From assembly GCA_015680905.1 (NCBI GenBank), contig CM027378.1, positions 41,079,001 through 41,143,000 on the forward strand: a stretch of 64,000 nucleotides of DNA, read 5' to 3'. Below are positions 10,714 through 20,303 of the stretch, piece by piece (the stretch's first letter is position 1; each line of letters starts with the position of its first letter). The stretch comes from Coptis chinensis (taxonomy: Eukaryota > Streptophyta > Magnoliopsida > Ranunculales > Ranunculaceae). The notes below the pieces were generated by a model. The model was not told the DNA's origin. It saw nothing but the letters and a program-made list of their open reading frames with translations, and searched no databases. The translations under genes were made by a program, and so were the position numbers.

Positions 10714-11015
10714 TGATAATAGGTAACATGATAGTTTTACCTACGAATAAGCGATTAAACTCAACGCAAGTAAAACTAAGACTAATTTCTACGCTAAGGG
10801 TTTATCAAAGTTGTTAACTCTCGATGCTATCGCAATAGAGTTGGAGTAGAAGATTCATTCCACTCCTAGTTCTTTAGAATTCAATGTTTTCTAAGATTAT
10901 CGGTCTATCCAAAGTTAATGAGAGTAATATGGAAATTATACTATAATGGAAATTCAAATAGTAACAAGATATGATATATAATTTAACTATGGAATAATAA
11001 ATTGATAATAGGTGG
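10714..11015 (-). repeat. Truncated 5' LTR of W
   Basis: It starts TGATAATAGG next to the primer-binding site and follows the other LTRs through the block around CCACTCCTAGTTCTTTAGAA. Similarity fades after about 11010, and plus-strand sequence of another element follows. Confidence 0.7.
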
Positions 11016-11147
11016 GATGAAATTTTATACTATAATGTTTTATACTCATGAATGTTACGATGATTTTCGGTTTTGGAAATTTTTGTTTCCGGCAATTGCC
11101 TTAAAACTTTTTGGCAACTTCCCAATTCATTTTGGAAACTAAAAACC

Positions 11148-11155
11148 TATATAAA
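11148..11155 (+). promoter_or_regulatory. TATA box upstream of ORF B (A1)
   Basis: TATATAAA is followed by a C/T/A-rich stretch with CACACACAACTCACATCTC, a plausible plant transcription-start region. The ORF B ATG is about 350 bp downstream. Confidence 0.55.
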
Positions 11156-11279
11156 CTTCATTCATTCTCCACACACAACTCACATCTCTCACTTTCATCT
11201 CTCACCTTTCACTCCCAAGTTTTCCTTCTTTTTCCTTCTCACTTCAGCATTTCAACACCTCTGAGTGTGCCTGCGCCTC

Positions 11280-11445
11280 AGTGGAGTGCCACCTGCGCCC
11301 ATAACATTGCCAGTCCAGTTTACCTTGAGTGCGACTCGCGCCCAAAACACTGTAAGTCCAAATTCTCTGGAGCGCGACCCGAGCTCATACAAGGGTTCAG
11401 TTGAGTGCACCCCGCGCCCTGACCCCCGTGGGCAAGAAAAATTCC
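11280..11445 (+). repeat. GC-rich repeat leader upstream of ORF B (A1)
   Basis: It has repeated GAGTGC..CTGCGCC, GAGTGCGACTCGCGCCC and GAGCGCGACCCGAGCTC units, with an intervening AACACTGTAAGTCCAAATT. It resembles the P gag leader, where AACACTGTAATT also follows GAGCGCGACCC units. Confidence 0.65.
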
Positions 11446-11502
11446 GATTTTTTGTGGGTTGTTTCAAGATCGTTTGCAGCTGTTCCAGAGGGTAGTTTTG
11501 AG

Positions 11503-12426
11503 ATGACATCTCCTACAGTCATACCGGAACAGTCTTTCGAAGATTTGTTCCAAAGCACCACCTATGGTGCTTGGTTTCGCGAGGTGATCATACACGTAGG
11601 CTGGGAACCGCTAATGGTAAGACCTGATGAACATTATTCTCTAGCACTTACATCTTATTTTTATGATAATTGCATGTTCTTTGATAGACCGGATGGAGAA
11701 CAAGTATTCTTCATCAACAATGAGGATGAACCAATGAAAATTACCAGGTTCTTGCTAGCATTTGTTCTTGGACTTGCTATGCCCGGTTAAATACAAGACC
11801 CATGGGGCTATTGGGTAGATAATATGTATGTCTACACCTATAAGTTTTTGCATAATGCTTATGGGGCAGGAATTTTCCGTATCGAGGACCAAGGGGAATA
11901 CAACGTCGCCCTTGGTAGCCTGTCCATGAAAGTGGGCAATGTTATGTTTTGGATCATGCTAAACATATTAGGGGAATGACATTTTTCATATGTGAATGAC
12001 GCCACTTGGAGCGTCTTCCTTGCTTTAGCCACGGGACGTATGTTTTATGACCTTCCCCGAACCTTAGTTTCTACTTTAGCGCGAGCCCATAGCATGAGGC
12101 ATAAGTACCTTCTTATACCTGTTTTAGTTTGTCGTATTATGCTATGTTTCTTCCCTATTTTATGTACCCGTTTCACGAATTGGGTTGGGGTCGACATTGT
12201 GAGACCCACCAATTGTATTATTCGACATTTTCGTGCAATGACTTGGCAAGGGTGGAGGATACAACCTCATCAGGTTGCACCTTACACTCCATCCGACCAA
12301 ATGGCGTTTAACAGGTTAGCATCCATAGATGATAAATGGTGTCAAGCCTGGCAAATTATCATGGCATGGCAGGACGCGAAGGAACCTCAATTATTTATAG
12401 AAGGAGAGGATGCGGAGGACGATTAA
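11503..12426 (+). pseudogene. ORF B, best-preserved copy (307 codons, two in-frame stops)
   Basis: The frame runs from the ATG at 11503 to TAA at 12424-12426 without any frameshift. It is broken only by TAA at 11788-11790 and by TGA at about 11978-11980, where other copies have Trp. This fixes the family length at about 307 residues. Order: P-E-Q-S-F-E-D-L (about residues 8-15), Y-G-A-W-F-R-E, Y-F-Y-D-N-C, L-L-A-F-V-L-G-L-A-M-P (to 95), I-E-D-Q-G-x-Y-N-V-A-L-G-S-L-S-M, R-A-H-S-M-R-H-K-Y-L-L, a hydrophobic stretch of about 20 residues, W-Q-G-W-R-I-Q-P, then an acidic tail. There is no signal peptide. It could be a distant relative of the 'putative plant transposon protein' domain or of Athila env-like ORFs; I infer this only from position and a weak pattern. 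Confidence 0.8.
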
Positions 12427-12438
12427 GCAGGAGATAAG

Positions 12439-12575
12439 GTAAGTTTTTAGTTTCAGTTAGTGTCTGTTTATGTCCCAAGCAATTTATTTCTTATTAACCC
12501 CATAATGGGTGGAACTCTTATAGAGTTGGGTTAGTTTTATTTGCTATATTAGTATGTTATAACCTTGTTTTGCAG
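12439..12575 (+). other. Putative 3'-UTR intron after ORF B (A1)
   Basis: AAG|GTAAGT begins 12 nt after the stop codon. A pyrimidine-rich CCTTGTTTTGCAG ends at 12575. Length is 137 nt and the segment is A/T-rich. It contains inverted repeats CCCATAATGGG and AACTC-TTATA-GAGTT. All six ORF B copies keep the same arrangement. Confidence 0.65.
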
Positions 12576-12631
12576 ATGTTCCAGAATTTCATGCAATTCC
12601 ATGGTATTTTTCTACTCTTTTTATTTAAATA

Positions 12632-12668
12632 CTTTGAGGACAAAGCATGCTTCTTATTTGGGGGTGGG
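12632..12668 (+). promoter_or_regulatory. Internal polypurine-tract-like module (A1)
   Basis: CTTTGAGGACAAAGCATGC is followed by TTCTTATTTGGGGGTGGG. It closely resembles the terminal module at 14197-14231, which ends in the same TTTGGGGGTGG just before the LTR. Confidence 0.6.
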
Positions 12669-14196
12669 CATAGAAACACGTGTAATTAAGGCATATGTTA
12701 GGATATAGATATGTATAATATGCACTTATTTTCTAGTAAAATTTTGAAAATTTTTAAAATATAAATAAAAAATTATGCTATACACTTAGGAATATTGGCA
12801 TTGTTTTCTTTCTCTATGCTCTTAATAATCTAGAAGTCTCACGTAGCTTTTGCATTAGAATAGTTTTAGAATCTTAGGTTAATATATAGGTAATAATTTT
12901 TGCATCTATCTATAAATATATTACATGAGTATCTATGATTGTTTGGTAGTAAGTTTTTGAAATCTAGACTAGAGTACTTATTCTATAAATTCTGTGAGAA
13001 TATAGCCTAAAGCCTTATATGAGTAAAACATTTGAGAAATGACACAAGGGAAAAGTAAAATCCGGATAGAGAAATCACACGTCCACTTGCTTAATCAATA
13101 TACGATATCCTAAGTGAGAATTTAGGCCCTCTTTGGATCGATATAGCTAGAAATTCAAACCTTATGAAATTATTTTCCGTTAGTCACCCCTCTGAGCCTA
13201 TCTTTAGCCTTTCATAAACCACAATTCCTTTACCCTTTTACAAAACAAAATAAAAATAAAAATCAGCCTTCCCATTCTTTGAATGAGTCTGAGAATAGAG
13301 ATGAAGAAAAGAAAAGAGAAAGAACTTTGAAATCAAGAATTTGTTAGGCGCTTCAAATAAGAAAAGAAAGTTTCCATCCAAATAAAAAAAAAATAAAAGA
13401 AAATAAAGAGTTAGAACTCCAAAAATAGAATCAAAGGAGTCAAAAGACAAAGAAAAAGAAAAATATGGCTAAGGATGGAAATAAAGTGTAGAAGCAAAAG
13501 TAAAGAACAAGGTTTTCTCTAGTTACATAATATGAAGACTCTATTATCTCAGACTTGCCCTTTTTGAATATCGATTTCCTTCCTTCTTAAACAATCTCCT
13601 AATCCCCGCAACACCAAATAAAGTTAAGTAGCTCAATTAGGAATAGGTTAGTGTGATAGTATGTGGTAGATGTGTTTGATCGACTCTGGCTTTCTTGTGT
13701 GTCATTGAGATTGTAAGGTAAAGTGTGCCCACTGCACACTGGAGTAGCGAAACTTGAGAGGAAAAATCAGAGTGGTTTTTGTCTTGACATTTATGTGAGG
13801 ACCTACTTAAGGACGCTATTACGAGTTTTTAGAAACGGACCTGCTAGTGCATTTCATAGTATTACTCATTGTATATATGTTTATTCGTAGATGATTAATT
13901 ATTATGCATATATTAGCTTAGGTTTCGACTTGGTTATTCTTCATTCATTGCTAGTGAGATATATAGATAATTGGGAGCATAAATAAGGAAACAATAGTTT
14001 TATTTCTTAGTCGTTATAGTATAAATGAAGTTTGTGAGTACCTTCATTGGAAAATTCTCACAAGGCTATAACTCATCCACTAGGGAATTCCTAGTAGTTT
14101 AAGGCCTTGTTGCATATGGTCAATGCAATCGCACTCGGCGAAACGAGATTAGTTAGAACTCCATTTTTGCTCACTTATGCTAATTTCTTATATTTG
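12669..14196 (+). other. 3' spacer (A1)
   Basis: No ORF is supported. The spacer is A/T-rich, with a purine-rich tract at about 13240-13480 (many GAAAAGAAAAG runs). It ends with sequence repeated almost unchanged in A2, P, Y and Q. Confidence 0.6.
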
Positions 14197-14231
14197 CTTG
14201 AGGACAAGCAAAATGCTGTTTGGGGGTGGTT
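14197..14231 (+). promoter_or_regulatory. Polypurine tract of A1
   Basis: CTTGAGGACAAGC and then GCTGTTTGGGGGTGGT lies immediately before the LTR start TGATAAGAGCCC. It is the expected second-strand priming site. Confidence 0.7.
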
Positions 14232-15767
14232 TGATAAGAGCCCAAAACTGTAGTTTTAACCCCTTAACAATAATATTTTTAGACTAATTATGCGAGTAAT
14301 AAATAAGAGTTAATGCTGATTACGTGCTTTTATGTATTTTAGGCATTGAATTCAATTATGTGCAAAAATGTGCCACTTTGGCGACATAAAGGAGCAAATG
14401 TTGGTTTCTAAGAAGTTCTGTGATTAAAGGCCAAGATTCACGGAGAAAAAGCCTTTGTAAAGCCCGGTCGAAAGCTGAAAAGTCGAAGTCAACGCTGGCA
14501 GAAATAACATACAAAAGTCAGCAGAACTTCCAAAGATCATATCTTTGGACTCAGGCCTCGGAATTGGGCGTATCTTATGTAAAAACGACCAGCTCGGAAA
14601 GCGCTTTCCAATGGTCCAAATCTTGACCTAATCAGAATAGTAGAAGTGGATGAAAAGTCTGTTGAAGTCAAAGCCAGCTGAGAAGGGCCCTGTAGACTGA
14701 AGAAATTGGGCTTTGGGCTCGATTTTCCGTCCCAAAACATGGATCCTCAGCCCATGCACAAAAATGTGGATTTGGTCTCCTCTATTTCCGCACACAAGAC
14801 TTAGCTCTTAAGTATCAATTAGCTTAGGATAGAAAGTAGCCATTAGGGCATAGTTTCTAGATCTAGTTTTGAGAATTTTAATTAGTTAATTAATTAGTTT
14901 TCATACCTTATTTTAATTTAGATTATTGAATCATTGTTATTCTTTCATTAGATTAATAAAAATAGTTAGTTCTTGATAATTTTGAATTTGTTATTTAAAA
15001 TTACTTAGATCTAATTTCGATTCTTGTTTGTTATTCATTTCTTAGTTGTTTAAGTTCGAATTGAATTCTTGAGTAGATTGATATAGTAAAGTTATAATAT
15101 TTATATTATGTCTTATTCAATTTTATATGGAAATGATAGTTTGATGAATCAAGGCTAAACCTCCATTACAGGGGTTTGATGAAGCCTTGATGAAAACTTG
15201 ATTGTATATTGTAGAATCATTGTAAAAGTCTTTTCCACTCTAGAAGGTTGTTGATTCGCCATGAGAATGGGTTGGACTTCCTCACATGCTAGTCATTATT
15301 TAGTAGAAATTGCCATGATTGATTAGGGATTATAACGACCAATTCTTATCGTAAGAATGTAAGAATTGGATTACAACAATCTATGCTAGTTTATTAAGTT
15401 GGATTCAAGGTGGATTCAATCCCCCCTAATTCTTTATTTATATTCAAACCTTAGTATTCCGTAGCACTTCATAGTTGAATCATTATAGTTAGTATCTTGT
15501 TATTTGAATTCACATCGCAGTATAATTCCCTTCATAAAACACTCATTGACTTTGGTAGGATTGATAGTCGAAGAAAACATCAAATACTAAAGAACTAGGA
15601 GTGGAACGAATCTTTTACTCCACTCTATTTCGATAGATTCGAGAGTAGAAATCTTTGATAAACACTGTCTTTGTATAAGTTTTAGTTTTACTTGCGTTTG
15701 AATTTTATCATTTATTCGTGAGTAGAATTATTCAAATTTTATCGTTAATCAAATTTTACGTTTATCA
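14232..15767 (+). repeat. 3' LTR of A1
   Basis: The 1536-bp LTR begins TGATAAGAGCCC and ends TTTATCA. It is followed by AGTAG, which also occurs at the matching point of the 3' spacer (about 13743). Confidence 0.85.
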
Positions 15768-17626
15768 AGTAGCGAAACTTGAGCGGAAAAATCAGAGTGT
15801 TTTTGTCTTGACATTTATGTGAGGACCTACTTAAGGACGCTATTCCTAAGTTTCAGAAACGGACTTGTTAGTGCATTTCATAGCATTGCTCATTGTATAT
15901 ATGATTATTCGTAGATGATTGATTATTATGCATATATTAACTTAGATTTCAACTTGATTATTCTGTATTCATTGCTAGTGAGATGTATAGATCATTAAGA
16001 CATAAATAAGAAAATCATAGTTTTATTTCTTAGTCGTTGTAGTATAGATGAAGTTTGTGAGTACCTTCACTGGAAAACTCTCACGAGGCTACAACTCATC
16101 CACTAGGGAATTTCTAGTGGTTTAAGGTCATGTTGTATATAGTCAATGCAATCACACTCGGCGAAATGAGATTAGTTAGAACTCCATTTTTGGTCACTTA
16201 TTCTAATTTCTCATATTTGGTTGAGGACAAGCAAAATGTTGTTTGGGGGTGGTTTGATAAGAGCCCAAAACTGTAGTTTTAACCCTTTAACAATATTGCT
16301 TTTTGACCAATTATGTGATTAATAAGTAAGAGTTAGTACTGTTATCGTGTTCTTATCTGTTTCAGGCATTGGAGTCGAATATGTGTAAAAATGCGCTCTT
16401 TTTGCAGGATAATGGAGCAAGGGTTGGTTGTTAAGAAGTTCTATGATTAAAGGCCAATATCCAAGGAGAAAAAGCCCATTTAAGGCCCGGTCAAAGCTAA
16501 AAAGTCAAAGTCAACGCGGGCAGAAATAGCGCACAAAAGTTAGCAGAACTTCTGAAAGCCGTATCTTTGAACTCAAACCTCAGAATTGGGCCTACCTTAT
16601 GTCAAAACGACCGACTCGGAACGAGCTTTTTAATGGTTCAATCTTTCATCCAATCAGAGGAGCAAAAGTGGACAAAAAGGCTGTTGAAGTCAAATCTAAT
16701 TGAAAAGGCCTCTGTGGACTGAAGAAATTGGGTTTTGGGCTCGATTTTTCAACCCAAAACATGGCTTCTCAGCCCATGCACGAAAAAGTGGATCTTGTCT
16801 CCTCCATTTGAAGACACAAGACTTAGCTCTTAAGCATCTAGTTTTTATAGTTAGCAAGTATCCAATAACTTGTTTTTCTGGATCTAGTTTTTTACTTCAT
16901 AGAATTAGTTTTCATTCCAATAGATTAATTTTAGAACAAGAATGAATATTATTTAGAACTAGACCTAGATTAGAAAATAAATTAGTTTAGACTCCATTAA
17001 TTAGTTTTATTACCTTGTTTTGAATGCAGTTTTGAATCAGTTTAAAATTATTATTCATTAGATCAATAAAGTTAGTTTACCATAGAATAGTTTATAATGT
17101 TTTATTCCATTATAGAAAGTAATTAGTTTACCATGAGAATGGGTTTGATTGCTTCACATGCTAGTTGTTAGTTGGTAGAGATTACCATGAACAATTAGGG
17201 ATTAGAAACACCCAATTGTTATGTGGAAGCATTGCAATTCGGATTAAGACAATTCTTCATTAGTAAATTAAGTTGAGTTACGGTGGAATCAAATTCGCCT
17301 AATTCTTTATCTAGATTTGAACCTTAGTATTTTAATTGCCATCTTAATATTTAGAACATTTCGATTACGTTATCTCCCATTGCTGTTAGCATAATTATAT
17401 AATCTGTACTCTCATTGACTTTGATAAAACTGATAATCTTAGTTAACATGAATTCTAAAGAACTAGGAGTGGAACGAACTTTCTATTCAAACTATATTGC
17501 AATACCATAGAGAGTAGAAAACTTTGATAATATTAAGCGTAAATCAGTTTTAGTTTTGCTTGTGGTTGAGTCTCGTTACTTATTCGTAGGTAACACTATT
17601 CATTTTTATCTTTTTACCTTTTATCA
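15768..17626 (+). mobile_element. A2: 3' spacer end plus LTR of a second plus-strand element
   Basis: Positions 15768-16254 repeat the last 490 bp of the A1 spacer, including the polypurine tract (GTTTGGGGGTGG at about 16241). The LTR at 16255-17626 (1372 bp) starts TGATAAGAGCCC and ends TTATCA. Base differences from A1 show it is a separate copy, not a recent duplication. The right edge abuts the truncated, oppositely oriented LTR of Y. Confidence 0.75.
16255..17626 (+). repeat. LTR of A2
   Basis: It is bounded by TGATAAGAGCCC and CTTTTATCA. It faces the minus-strand LTR that begins at 17627, giving a tail-to-tail inverted LTR pair. Confidence 0.75.
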
Positions 17627-18523
17627 TTTTCATCAAGGCTTTTTCAAACCCCTCTAATGGAGGTTTAAGCCTTAAATCATTAAACTATCATTTATATATA
17701 AACAATAATAAGACATGATAAAAGAATATAAAGTTACTTATTCGATTTAAAATGAAAGTTTAATCATGCAAGATTTAATTAAAACTAGTAATGATTATTA
17801 ACTAAATCTATGAATTAAAGCTAAAATGATTTAATGAAATGAAACTAGAATTATTAATAGCTAACTAACTTTACTGATCTAATGAATAATAATAATAAAC
17901 TGATTCAAAACTGCATTCAAAACAAGGTAATAAAACTAATTAATGGAGTATAAAAACTAATTTATTTTCTAATCTAGGTCTAGTTAATGAGTCTCCTCCT
18001 TTCTTCCTTTGAAAAGGAGAAAGATATCCCCAATTTCGTGCATGGGCCTGGAACCATGAAATCGGGCCCAAAACCCAATTTCTTCAGTCCAAAAAGGGGC
18101 TTTCAATTGGAAATGACTTCAACGCCCTTTTCATCCCCCTTTGCTTCTCTGAATAGATCAAGGCTTGGACCATTTGGAAATCTCTTTCCGATCCGGTCGT
18201 TTTGACGTATGGTAGGCCCAATTCCATGGTCTGAGTCCAAAGATACGGCCTTCGTAAGTTCTGTTGACTTTGACTTTTCGGCTTTGACCGGGCTTTAAAA
18301 AGGCTTTTTCTCCTTGAATCTTGGCCTTTAATCACAGAACTTCTTAGCAACCACCCCTTGCTCCTTTATCTCGCAAAAGTGACACATTTCTACACATAAT
18401 TGACTCCAATGCCTGAAATACATAAAAGCACGTAATCAATATTAACTCTTATTTATTACTCGCATAATCGGTCTAAAAGTATTATTGTTAAGGGGTTAAA
18501 ACTACATTTTTGGGCTCTTATCA
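17627..18523 (-). repeat. 3' LTR of Y, truncated
   Basis: It ends with GGGCTCTTATCA (18512-18523), the LTR 5' edge on the minus strand. The 3' portion of the LTR is missing: sequence starts within CATCAAGGCTTTTTCAAACC next to the A2 LTR. Confidence 0.8.
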
Positions 18524-20150
18524 AACTACCACCAAACAGCATTTTGCTTGTCCTCAAGCAAATTTGAGAAATTAGAATAAGTGACCAAAAATAGAGTTCT
18601 AACTAATCTCGTTTCGCTGAGTATGATTGCATTGACCATATGCAATAACGCCTTAAACCACTCGGAATTCCCTAGTGGACGAGTTATAGCCTCGTGAGAG
18701 TTTTCCAGTGAAGGTACTCACAAACTTCATCTATACTACAATGACAAAGAAATACACCTACTGTTTCTTCGTTATTCTCAGGTATCTATATATTTCACTA
18801 GTAATGAATGAGAATAATCAAGTCGAAACCTAAGCTAATATATGCATAATAGTCAATCATCTACGAATAAACATATATACAATGAGTAATACTTTGAAAT
18901 GAACTAACAGGTCCCTTTCTGAAACTTTGGAATAACGTCCTTAAGTAGGTCCTCACATAAATGTCAAGACAAAAACAGTGTGGAGTGGGCACACTTTACC
19001 TTACAATCTCAATGACACACAAGGAAGTCGAAGTCGATCAAACACATCTGCCACTTACTATCACACTAACATATTCCTAATTGAGCTAGAGGTCTTATTT
19101 AGGTGTTGCGGGTATTAGGAGATAGTTTAAGAAGGAAGGAAATGGATATTCAAAAAGAACAAGTCTGAGATAATTGAGTCTTCATATTATGTAACTAGAG
19201 AAACCTTGTTCTTTACTTTTGCTTCTACACTTTGTTTCCATCCTTAGCCATTTTTTTCAGTTTCTTTGGCTTTTGATTCCTTTCATTCTATTTTTGGAGT
19301 TCTATCTCTTTATTATTTGTTTTTTTATTTATTTATTTTTTTTTTATTTGGATGGAAACTTTCTTTTCTTATTTGAAGTGACTAACAAATTCTTGATTTC
19401 AAAGGTTTTTCTCTTTTCTATTCTTTATCTCTATTCTCAGACTCATTCAAAGAATGGGTAGGCTGATTTTTATTTTTATTTTGTTTTGTAAAAGGTTAAA
19501 GGATTTGCGGTTTATGAAAGGCTAAAGAAAGGCTCAGAGGGGCGACTAGCGGAAAATAATTCATAAGTTTGAATTTCTAGCTATATCGATCCAAAGAGAG
19601 CCTAAATTCTCGCTTAGGATATGATATAGTGATCAAGCAAGTGAAAGTGTGATTTCTCTATCAGGATTTTACTTCTCCCTTGTGTCATTTCTCAAATTTT
19701 TCACTCATATAAGGCTTTAGGCTATATTCTCATAGGATTTGTAGAATAAGTACTCTATCCTAGATTTCAGAAACTTACTGCCAAACAATCATAGATACTC
19801 ATGTAATATATTTATAGAAATATGCAAACATTATTACCTACATATTAACCTAAGTTTCTGAAAACTATTCTAAAGCAAAAGCTAACGTGAAACTTCTAGA
19901 TTATTAAGAGCAGAGAAAAATAAAACAATACCAATATTCCTAGGTGCATAACATCATTTTTTATTTATTTTTTGAATTTTTGAAATTTTACTAGAAAACA
20001 AGTGAATATTGTACATATCTATATCCTAAGAGATGCCTTAATTACACTTGTTTCTATGCTACCCCCAAACAAGAAGCATGCTTTGTCCTCAAAGTATTAT
20101 AATAAAAAGGGTAGAAAAATACCATGGAAACGGGTGAAATTTTGGAATAT
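18524..20150 (-). other. Polypurine tract and 3' spacer of Y
   Basis: The terminal polypurine module reads minus-strand at 18562-18524, here with GGTGGT in place of GGGGGTGG. The internal module (ACCCCCAAAC at 20061, then AAGCATGCTTTGTCCTC) is at 20060-20094. Between them is A/T-rich spacer with a purine-rich tract on the minus strand at about 19250-19480. No ORF is supported. Confidence 0.6.
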
Positions 20151-20289
20151 CTGCAAAACAAGGTTAAAACATACTAATATAGATAAAGAAAAACAAACGC
20201 AACTCTATATGAGTTCCACCCGTTATGGGGATAACAAGAATCAAATTGCTTGGGACATAAGTGGACATGAAATGAAACTAAAAACTTAC
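20151..20289 (-). other. Putative 3'-UTR intron after ORF B (Y)
   Basis: Donor GTAAGT at 20289-20284 (AAG|GTAAGT) and acceptor TTGTTTTGCAG ending at 20151. It is 139 nt and starts about 14 nt after the stop codon. Confidence 0.65.
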
Positions 20290-20303
20290 CTTAACTCCAT
20301 CGT

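Larger units (their letters stand above)
3618..11015 (-). mobile_element. W: RT-less Athila-like element, internally deleted and interrupted
   Basis: This minus-strand element has a partial 3' LTR (3618-4813), ORF B, a spacer with G-tract repeats, an accessory ORF with zinc knuckle split by a solo Copia LTR, a GC-repeat leader, a primer-binding site and a truncated 5' LTR (10714-about 11015). It contains no RT, RNase H or integrase, so it would depend on an autonomous relative. A deletion joins the middle of the 3' LTR to the 3' UTR of ORF B at 4813. The right end is abruptly joined to plus-strand element A1 between about 11000 and 11060. Confidence 0.75.
11045..15767 (+). mobile_element. A1: 3' part of an Athila-like element
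   Basis: This plus-strand fragment contains the ORF B promoter region, ORF B, its intron-like segment, the 3' spacer with two polypurine modules and a 1536-bp 3' LTR. Everything 5' of the ORF B promoter (gag-pol, ORF A, 5' LTR) is missing at the junction with W. After the LTR comes AGTAG and sequence that continues the 3' spacer of a second element (A2), consistent with A1 having inserted into A2. Confidence 0.75.

Noticed and set aside
11612-11700. Possible intron inside ORF B beginning at TGGTAAG
   Set aside because: The donor-like word is conserved, but the following residues (F-Y-x-N-x-x-F and D-G-E-Q) are conserved as protein between subtypes, which points to coding sequence.
14420-14626. 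Similar open frames in several Athila-like LTRs (14420-14626, 18084-18350, 52230-52451, 58690-58881)
   Set aside because: They are in equivalent LTR positions, lack a consistent start and stop, and are broken in other LTRs. Shared ancestry of the LTR explains them.
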